Below, in pieces: positions 56,877 through 64,000 of a DNA stretch of 64,000 bases. The position numbers and the translations under genes were made by a program. The stretch is from Pisaster brevispinus (Eukaryota; Echinodermata; Asteroidea; Forcipulatida; Asteriidae): the NCBI GenBank assembly GCA_023634235.1, contig JAMKCF010000041.1, positions 620,001 through 684,000 on the forward strand, written 5' to 3'. Position 1 is the stretch's first letter. Every line of letters starts with the position of its first letter. The notes beneath the pieces were generated by a model that did no database searches, had not been told where the DNA came from, and saw only the letters and a list, made by a program, of their open reading frames with translations.

Positions 56877-57673
56877 CGATAGACTAATTGATTTGTAGTT
56901 TTTACTTCTTTGTAGTTTTACTTTAATCAACCTCAATGGATAAAAAAGGAAAATGTTGGGGCGGGCAAAACAAAAATCTGTAAAAATTTAAAATCACAAA
57001 CCAAATTGAAGTAGAACAAATATAAAGGTTGTTATTTTAATGTTTTATTGTCCCTGTAATAAAGTAATGGCACAGCATTGGTTGGAAAACAAAAATCTTG
57101 GTATTATGCAAAATTGTCCAATTATTCCAAAGCTCCGAATGTGAAAATGCTTTCAAGTACAAGCCACTCCTCATGAACTATTATGCTTAAGATTCTCCAT
57201 TTTGTAACCCAACCCACACAAAATCCTCCAAACTCCCATCTCCTGGTTTGGAACGAAGCCTTATAAAACACCATCCTAGCATTCGGGCCATCAGGCACAA
57301 CAACTTTATCTGTGTCTCAACATGCGGTTAGTTCGGTAGTTTACACCCAACAACCCAAACTTAGATCGATGGCTGTCGGGCCAATCTGATACCTGGGGTC
57401 GATTTCACAAAGAGATAAGATTAATCTTAAGATGAGTTGTCTTTATTACCATAGTGATTTGTATTGTGACATCACATTTTGCTTAGCAACTAAGATCAAT
57501 TGCCAGTTAAGAATAATCTTAGCTCTCGGGCCCAATATCATAATGCTGTTTACCAGTAAGTAACTTTTTGAATTTATAACTATAACTATAACCGAAAAAT
57601 GTGTGTCAGCAAAAGTGTATTTCATAAACATTCAAGTAAAAAACTGACTGGGTAAATTGAAAAAAGAAAATTG
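56877..57673. other. Intergenic, partial repeats only
   Basis: Contains GGTCGATTTCACAAAGAG near 57398 followed by the self-complementary AAGATTAATCTT, which looks like one end of another palindromic element. Its partner near 57510-57535 (AATCTTAGCTCTCGGGCCCA) is poorly matched. No gene supported. Confidence 0.4.
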
Positions 57674-57746
57674 ACTGCATAGCTCAGTTAGTAGAGCACC
57701 TTCACATTAATCTGGAAGTCACAGGTTCAAGTCTCACTCCGGTCAA
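57674..57746 (+). pseudogene. tRNA-like pseudogene or SINE head
   Basis: 73 bases with a near-complete acceptor stem (GACTGCA with TCCGGTC, one mismatch), spacer TA, a good D-arm (GCTC-AGTTAGTA-GAGC) and a T-loop (GGTTCAAGTC). The anticodon stem and T-stem do not pair properly and T33 is absent. It therefore looks like a decayed tRNA or tRNA-derived repeat and not a functional gene. Confidence 0.5.
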
Positions 57747-57949
57747 TTTGTCTTTGTTCAACACAATTCATTAACGTTCAGAGAGATTTCACATTGTGTA
57801 ATGTTCACTCACATGGACTTCTGTTGTTGTGTCAGTCATATGCTTACAAGAACTGATGGCAAGTTGGGGTTCCTTTTTGTTTTGCTTATGGTTATGAGTT
57901 ATTACAAAATTGAAATCCTGCCCATGGGTGCTCGGTAAGCAGAAAATGG

Positions 57950-58160
57950 ATTAGGGTTAGGGTTAGAATTAGGATTTAGCACATACATTTGTAGGGGTGT
58001 TGGAAAGTAGGGGTGTCGGAAAAAAAGGGTAGCCAGTTCACACCTATGTTTCGACACCCCTATGTTCCGTCACCCCTAGTGTATTTTCCTATTCCTAACC
58101 CTTGCCCTAACCCTAACCTAAGCCCTAACTCTGGCCCTAGCCCAAGCCCCTAACCCTGGC
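57950..58160. repeat. Inverted repeat with telomere-like arms
   Basis: TTAGGGTTAGGGTTAG near 57953 is mirrored by CCCTAACCCTAACC near 58103. Between them TAGGGGTGTTGG and TAGGGGTGTCGG (about 57992-58020) pair with CGACACCCCTA and CCGTCACCCCTA (about 58052-58079). The arms contain vertebrate-type telomere hexamers, diluted outward by CCCTAGC and CCTAAGC variants. Confidence 0.7.
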
Positions 58161-58852
58161 ATGTAAATCGCGTGGGGTTTCAGAACATAGGTGTTGGAAT
58201 ATAGAGCAATCACCAGGGAGCCAGAACTTAGGTCTGTAACCATATGCAAAAACATTGCTAATTGGCAACTACATGTATTGCACGCTAAATCATTACGACA
58301 TGATTTCTCAAATAATCAATGTGAGATCCTCTTTGGGTGAAATTTTCATGCCTTTATTTCGTATCATTTCTATGAATGGACCTTTGATATCACGATTGGT
58401 CAAAATTCCAACAACGAAAAATGCACCATACCTTAGTTCAGAAGAATGGCATACTTCTTTGTTTATTAATTACTTTATGACATGGGTGACACAAATTCTG
58501 CTTATAATATAATAAAATTATTTAACATTTTTATACATAAAATTATGCTTCCAGATATATTTATGTACAGTGGAAAATGGAAACAATACATGCAAGTATC
58601 AGAGGATCAGTTTGGCTTTATTTAAAAAAAAAAAAAGAGAGAAAACTTTTAACAATTATTCTCAAGTCTGGAACGGAAGGCTGTAGATGTAGCACTGGAT
58701 TTCACTTCTCATGTGAAACTTTTCCCATCACAGAAAGAAATTGCTTTTCAGAAACATGTCAAGTTATGTACACCAGTTTGAGAAAATAGAATTAGCTGTT
58801 GCAAACTGCTTACCAACCAAAAGGTCAATGGTAGAAAGTTAATCGCCTAACT

Positions 58853-58885
58853 GTTCAACCCTAGCAGAGTCTGCTAGGGTTGAAC
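58853..58885. repeat. 33-bp perfect palindrome
   Basis: GTTCAACCCTAGCAGA, then one G, then the exact reverse complement of the first 16 bases. It could extrude as a cruciform or fold as a hairpin in RNA. No gene adjoins it. Confidence 0.9.
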
Positions 58886-58953
58886 CATCAGGCCCTTCAA
58901 CCAGTTTGTTTACCCCTCCCACTGACGTCAAACATGGCTGCTGTCTGCTCATG

Positions 58954-59234
58954 GGGCCCATTTCATAGAGCTGCTCAACGGCCGATTTTGTGCTTACTGT
59001 ATGAATTTCTATTTCATAGTGCTGCTAACCGTAAGCACACGAAAAGGCATGCTAACATTCCGGTGCTTACTGTATGAAAATGAATGGCATAACAATGCAA
59101 ATCCATGGTGAACGTGCAAGCTCGCTGACTAATTTTCTTGCTAACCTTTCAAATATGCTTATGCTTAAGCAATTTTTCTGCTATAGTAAGCATGAAAATT
59201 TGCTTACTGTTAAGCAGCACTATGAACTTGGGCC
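58954..59234. mobile_element. 281-bp MITE related to 12902-13093
   Basis: Left end GGGCCCATTTCATAGAGCTG and right end (inverted) GGCCCAAGTTCATAGTGCTG. It is flanked by ATGG on both sides (58951 and 59235), a possible target duplication. The interior has repeated GCTTAC and TAAGCA motifs like the first copy. Short open frames over it are not genes. Confidence 0.7.
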
Positions 59235-61198
59235 ATGGTCTGCCATTTTCGGAATCAAATTTCAAGAAAAAACTGCACGTGTGTGTCAAATTGACCGAGC
59301 GTCACCTAAACAAGGCACTGCTACACAGTGAATCAGATACCCAAAATGGCTCAAACAAGCTTTATCATGAACTGACGTCAGGTGTAATGGGTGCATTTCA
59401 GGAATACAGCCCCGGTAACAATGGCAGTTAGCCTACTTCAAGTTCACAATAAATGAATTTTTAGATAAGAAATTTGTCATTTATTTTTCCAATCATTAGA
59501 AAGCATGTATCATAATTGAGCACAAGTGACAAAATAATAAGCATGTCTTAAACTCAAAATAACTTTTTCCATTCCGGACCAACAGCTGCCACATACAATG
59601 CTCTAGAAAAAAAAATCTAGTTTTTGTCAATTTTTACCAGAAATATGACTTGGGTCATGAAAATGGATGCAAAATTAGTTCGCGCAAATGCTACAGTAGT
59701 GGCTTAATTCTTTGCCTACCACAAGCCGATATAAAAACACATGCCCTCCCTCTCAGTAAGACCCACACGTCCATTTATCCACTCAACGTCATCACCTAAC
59801 AACAAACAACACTTACAGTTTCAATGGCTACAATGCATTCTGGGTAATCCTCAGAACAACCTTAGATGCAATATTCACACTCAGTAGGTCATAAGCTTCA
59901 TTTGGATACCCAAAACTCTTCAATTCTCGACAGATGTTGCCCCCCCCCCCCCACCCACCCCCAAAAAAGTCTTTCAGATTAAAATAATTTGCATACATAG
60001 TAAAATGGTCTTAAGCTTTGCAACACACATTGGAATCTCTGCAGGGAAAGAGTAAAAAGGGCAATTGCTGTCACGATCATAGCAGGGCTGTGACTGTACA
60101 TGGAATAATAAACTCTCACCCGGTTCCTGCACATGCTCGCGCTAGCTGTCACGGGAGCATCACTAAAGTTGGAATGGTAGGAACCTTCTAATTGGACCGG
60201 AGAAATATTTTAGCACATTATATGGACCAATGGACGGCCAAAACATTCTGTGCAAAATACCAATGCACACATTCGATCGTGTAGGATTGATCCCATACTT
60301 TGGCACAATGATGCAGTCTAGCCAAACATTCTGGCCGTCCAATGGATTGCAGACGTGTACCCATGGGAGTTTACTTTGCACCTAGCAACATACCCGACTT
60401 TTGAGATGCGATGGCCAGATCACGCATTAGCAGTAACTGAGTGAGAGTTCATGATGTCCAGCCACAAGCAGACTATGATTAATGACGACAGTGCACCTTA
60501 TAGTAAAGAAGTTTCCACAATTTGAAAAGTGTTTTCTATTCAACCTTGAAGTTTCCATTAAGACTTAAGGTTATGTCCCTCCCTTCAATTCAATAAAAGA
60601 AAAATACACAGGAGGTTAAGTTAATTATTTATGCTTTAATTACTTCTCTTATTAATGATTAATTGAAGCATAAAGTGACTATTAAAGTGAATGGGAATTA
60701 ATAACCATTATCATGCTGCCGCCATAATTAATCTTGCTCCCTGTGCGAAATAGCATTACTATATAGTGATTCTCATCCTACTGGAAAGGTGCCAGACTAC
60801 TTTTTCCTTCTGGCCTCAGTTTGGATTACATTTGAGTGGTAGGAAACACAAGATGGCGACACCATGATAAACGTCTCTGGCCTTTTGTTGGAGTATGATA
60901 TTCAAGACAACATACAAATACTTACATATCTTTAATATTTACAAAAAAGCTGTGGGGATAATTCCATGGCTACACATTTGAGAGAATTTCATGACTTGAT
61001 TTATTACAATGTTTTTTATAAGAATTACTTTGACCTTAAATTCTCAAGTCCTCCAGAATTCTCCTCAAGTTCTGTTACCGACGCTCAATGTAACGTGAGT
61101 AACCATGGAATTGCTCAGTGGCGTTACTAGAGTAACAATCGCTATGAGACTGGTTGCCTGGAAACAGTTCTTCAGATTGATAGTTCTTGTGAAACTGT
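59235..61198. other. Intergenic, no gene seen
   Basis: AT-rich sequence with a 13-C run near 59940. A weak inverted motif pair (TGGACGGCC at 60231 and GGCCGTCCA at about 60332) was noted but is too short to call. No coding evidence. Confidence 0.5.
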
Positions 61199-61204
61199 AT
61201 GTCT

Positions 61205-61555
61205 TGTGTTGAGCTCTACACCATGGGTGCACTACACTTTACTTGGTGTCATTGTACGTCAAGTGTTAAACTCTACACCATGAATGCACTACACTTTACT
61301 TGGTGTCATTGTACGTCAAGTGTTAAACTCTACACCATGGGTACACTACACTTTACTTGGTGTTGTTATACACCATGGGTGCACTACACTTTACTTGGTG
61401 TCATTGTACGTCAAGTGTTAAGCTCTACACCATGGGTACACTACACTTTACTTGGTGTTGTTGTACACCATGGGTGCACTACACTCTACTTGGTGTCATT
61501 GTATGTCAAGTGTTAAGCTCTACACAATAGGTGCACTACACTTTGCTTGGTGTTG
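61205..61555 (+). repeat. 57-bp minisatellite with shorter units
   Basis: Units start at CTCTACACCATGG near 61214, 61271 and 61328, then continue in mixed lengths (57-bp and about 36-bp forms). All contain GCACTACACTTTACTTGG. Because the period is a multiple of three, an open frame spans it, but the repetitive product is not a credible gene. Confidence 0.9.
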
Positions 61556-63059
61556 GCCGTGTGAACTACACACTGAAAACTAATGATGTCAACTTTAAAT
61601 TAACTACAGAGAATAAATGAGGTCTTAAACAGAATAATTGAGGTCTTAATCAGCCATTTAGAACCAAATAAATATTGTTTTCTTATTCGTAATTACATTT
61701 TACTGTTCAAAACATTTAAAAAAATGAAGAATCAATAAAAACTTTGCTTTGTCTGCTTTGTAATAAAAAAAAATATTTCAAATTTCTGTTTCATGGGACT
61801 CCATTTCACAAAGGGTCTAACTGCACGCCACTGTTGATGGTTGCGAAATCGCAGACATTGCAATCATTCCAGCTTTAAAAAAATGCTAACCCCAGTACAA
61901 GTTCGTACTGATTGCGCAAAGCATAGTTACCGCCTGTGTAAGCCAAACAGCAGAACATGTGCTGGCAAACCTGTCTTAAAACAGCTCAAGCATTGTCACT
62001 ATCAGCCTTTTACGACTGTGTAAATATGATCAGGTGACAAACTTTCAACCAATTGGATTGTTGACACCGTCTTTGCTTCCTAAATGTAATGAATATTCAA
62101 TCATAAATACAAATCTAGTGCTTTGTTTACTTACGGGTAAAAGAGATAGTACGATGACATCACATGGAAGAGGCCTTTCTGTACTGTGAATTTCTCTTTG
62201 AAACAGGCTTCTCATGTTTTTTGAGAAACTACACTTTTGTTTTGCTTTTCCCATTCTGCGGTTTTCAATAATAAAGGTTCAGAATGGTGTCTTTTTAACA
62301 AGATGGGTCCCAACAATCTCTAAGGCTAATCATTTTACCGTCAATCAATCTGATCTCAAACAATTGTGAGATGCTGCCCCCTCCCAGTATACCAGTATAA
62401 TTACCTAGTAACACCACAGAACCAACAATCAATTTTCCCCATCAACAATCCCCCTGGAGCCAATATCATCAAGCTTTTAGCAACATTACCTGCCCACTAT
62501 AAAAAAAATTCCCAAAAAACAAAAGAAGCATACACCCAAAATGCTGGGTTTTTTTTTTTTACTGATTGCAAGTACAACTAAATTTGTGCCCAGAACAATT
62601 TCGATCGCAAATGTATTGGAGAAAGTTTAGAAATCTTGCATGATGCATACATGCAATGAGAAGGAAAACGGTTCGTAAATGACATCTTTTTCAAAGAAGT
62701 AGATAAAGAACTCTAGTGGTGCGGTTTGTTTCAAGATAGCCAGCTCTATCTCATCAGTTTGTAAATGACATCTTTGTCAAATACCTAGATAAATAAGTAG
62801 TTGTGAGGTTTGTTTCACGACAGTCAGCTTTAGCTATCATCAAGGGAAAGCAACAGTTGGCGCTGGGTATGAGCGGCATGGTGTATCCCTATCGTGTCTT
62901 CATTGTGTGCTTGAAATCTCAATCATTCTTTAGAGGATTTTAATTGGAGGGGTACTTCTGTACAAGAGGAAAAGAATTGGAACGTTTAGATATTGGGCGT
63001 GGTATAGAAAGCAAGACCTCCTTGATGACATTGGCACCTGTTGACACTTACTTAAAGGA
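61556..63059. other. Intergenic and likely 3' UTR of the downstream minus gene
   Basis: No supported gene. A local repeat near 62676-62740 and 62761-62825 shares AAATGACATCTTT, then AGATAAA and GTTTGTTTCA. The last part probably belongs to the 3' UTR of the minus-strand gene ending at 63060. Confidence 0.4.
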
Positions 63060-63324
63060 TCACATATACATTTGCTGCTGCTGTTGCTGCGGCTGCTGCT
63101 GTCCACTCAAGAGTTGCGGTGCACCTGCAGGTGCTATGTAGTTCTGTGTCATTACGGGGGGTCCCTGCACCCCTGTGGGGACACTCCCTTGAGCTGTGTA
63201 GGATGTTGAAGTGCTCACACCCATCTGATGAATGGAATTAATTGGCATGGCTTGGTATTGGGTCATGTTGGGGCCTTGGGGTATCTGGCCAGGTTGGGTC
63301 TGGTAGGCTTGTGTGGCTCCAGGA
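63060..63324 (-). CDS. Terminal coding exon of a Q/P-rich protein, gene continues off window
   Basis: On the minus strand a good acceptor (TGTTTTTCTTTGCAG) ends at 63325. The exon then gives one base of a split codon, then PGATQAYQTQPGQIPQGPN, MTQYQAMPINSIHQ and so on, and ends with a glutamine tract QQQPQQQQQQMYM and TGA at 63060. The low-complexity Q/P/T/G-rich tail is typical of unstructured C-termini of trafficking or RNA-binding proteins (for example ESCRT-0 type), but nothing identifies the family. Internal phase, clean acceptor and codon content support a real exon. Earlier exons lie to the right, beyond 64000. The CTG-rich plus-strand run at 63073-63103 is the coding glutamine repeat. 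Confidence 0.65.
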
Positions 63325-63800
63325 CTGCAAAGAAAAACAACAGTTACTCGTTACAACTTCATTTTCCTTTGGGGGGGATATTTATTTCAGAAATTGGTCC
63401 TCACAGCATACAAAGCAATAAAGAATGTCAGTTAACTTTTTGTCACAGAAAAGAACCAAATTGTTTCTCTTTAAAGAAATCAATTTGTGACCTGACAGTA
63501 TTGATAAATTAGTCATCGGGAGCATCTCAAATGTCGGGCACATTCTGGGCGTAAAAGAACGTTCACGTGGGCAAATCTTGAGAAATCACGTGACTGGTCT
63601 GTGATACTTCAGTGAGGTGATGGATGCAATTGTCTCCATGCCCCCTTTGAATTGTTCCTGTACAAATTTACGTTTCCAACACTTCCCACACCCAACTTCA
63701 AAACTGGTACTCTGCACCTACTTTCACTTCCTCCACTAATATTCCACATTACCACTCTGTTCACTCACGCACACCAGTGACATTCCCAAGACATTCCTGA

Positions 63801-64000
63801 GAACAAAAGGCCCACAGAACAAAAGGCCCACAGAACAAAAGGCCCACAGAACAAAAGGCCCACAGAACAAAAGGCCCACAGAACAAAAGGCCCACAGAAC
63901 AAAAGGCCCACAGAACAAAAGGCCCACAGAACAAAAGGCCCACAGAACAAAAGGCCCACAGAACAAAAGGCCCACAGAACAAAAGGCCCACAGAACAAAA
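63801..64000. repeat. 16-bp minisatellite running off the window
   Basis: GAACAAAAGGCCCACA repeated about 12.5 times without variation to the last base of the window. It lies in the intron upstream of the minus-strand exon at 63060-63324. The three open frames over it (GLLFCGPFVLWAFCSV period) are artefacts of a stop-free repeat. Confidence 0.97.

Noticed and set aside
60225..60345. Possible MITE around TGGACGGCC and its inverse
   Set aside because: The inverted match is only about 9-13 bases with no extended arms or target duplication.
61199..61516. 105-codon frame with repeated LYTMGALHFTWCH
   Set aside because: It is the 57-bp minisatellite read in one frame. Irregular 36-bp units break the pattern and no gene context exists.
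63073..63103. CTG-type microsatellite
   Set aside because: It is the reverse strand of the coding glutamine tract of the terminal exon and not an independent repeat.
63736..63998. Three overlapping minus frames with GLLFCGPFVLWAF repeats
   Set aside because: Product of the 16-bp minisatellite, which shifts frame each unit and contains no stop; not a gene.

Overview
The window looks like animal nuclear DNA, most likely from a marine deuterostome such as an echinoderm. It has AT-rich intergenic sequence, spliced genes with GT-AG introns, many short palindromic (MITE-like) elements, fragments of non-LTR retrotransposons and tRNA-derived repeats, and large minisatellites. There are no operons or bacterial signals. 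The echinoderm assignment is inference from the general repeat character and was not tested by search.

The genes that matter form a divergent Schlafen pair. On the + strand, three exons (17548-18616, 21919-22666, 23409-24999) join in consistent phases (1, then 2) into a 1135-residue protein. It has the full long-Schlafen layout: two-lobed core with AlbA_2-like domain, linker, then a superfamily-1 type helicase with Walker A GYPGTGKT and a DD-T-Q Walker B. About 2.46 kb away on the - strand (15086-13989) is a 365-residue paralogue with only the core. Its 3' end still holds a GTAAGT donor at the same position and phase as the exon 1 donor of the long gene. Intron 1 of the long gene carries a 61-bp minisatellite with a hairpin element inserted in its first unit.

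Left of the genes (1-13.9 kb) is repeat-rich DNA. It holds two non-LTR 3' ends, a 6.6-kb element with 15-bp terminal inverted repeats and TA target duplication, and inside that a 3.6-kb palindrome with arms of about 1.1 kb carrying perfect or near-perfect DR1 nuclear-receptor sites.

Right of the genes (25-56.5 kb) the window is dominated by two arrays of a 27-bp minisatellite, about 554 and 269 units. The unit has no stop codon in any of six frames, so the very long open frames there are artefacts. A 100-N gap at 44342-44441 separates the arrays. The 4.2 kb before the first array (24175-28349), including the end of the Schlafen helicase exon, reappears after the gap at 44442-48616 with a constant offset of 20267 and no difference that I found. 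The 3' flanks of the arrays differ by roughly a tenth. This reads best as one locus assembled twice, though a recent real duplication is not excluded.

From 56.5 kb to the right edge there are MITEs, a tRNA-like sequence, telomere-like inverted repeats and minisatellites. The last 0.9 kb holds the terminal coding exon of another - strand gene (63324-63060), whose earlier exons lie beyond the window.
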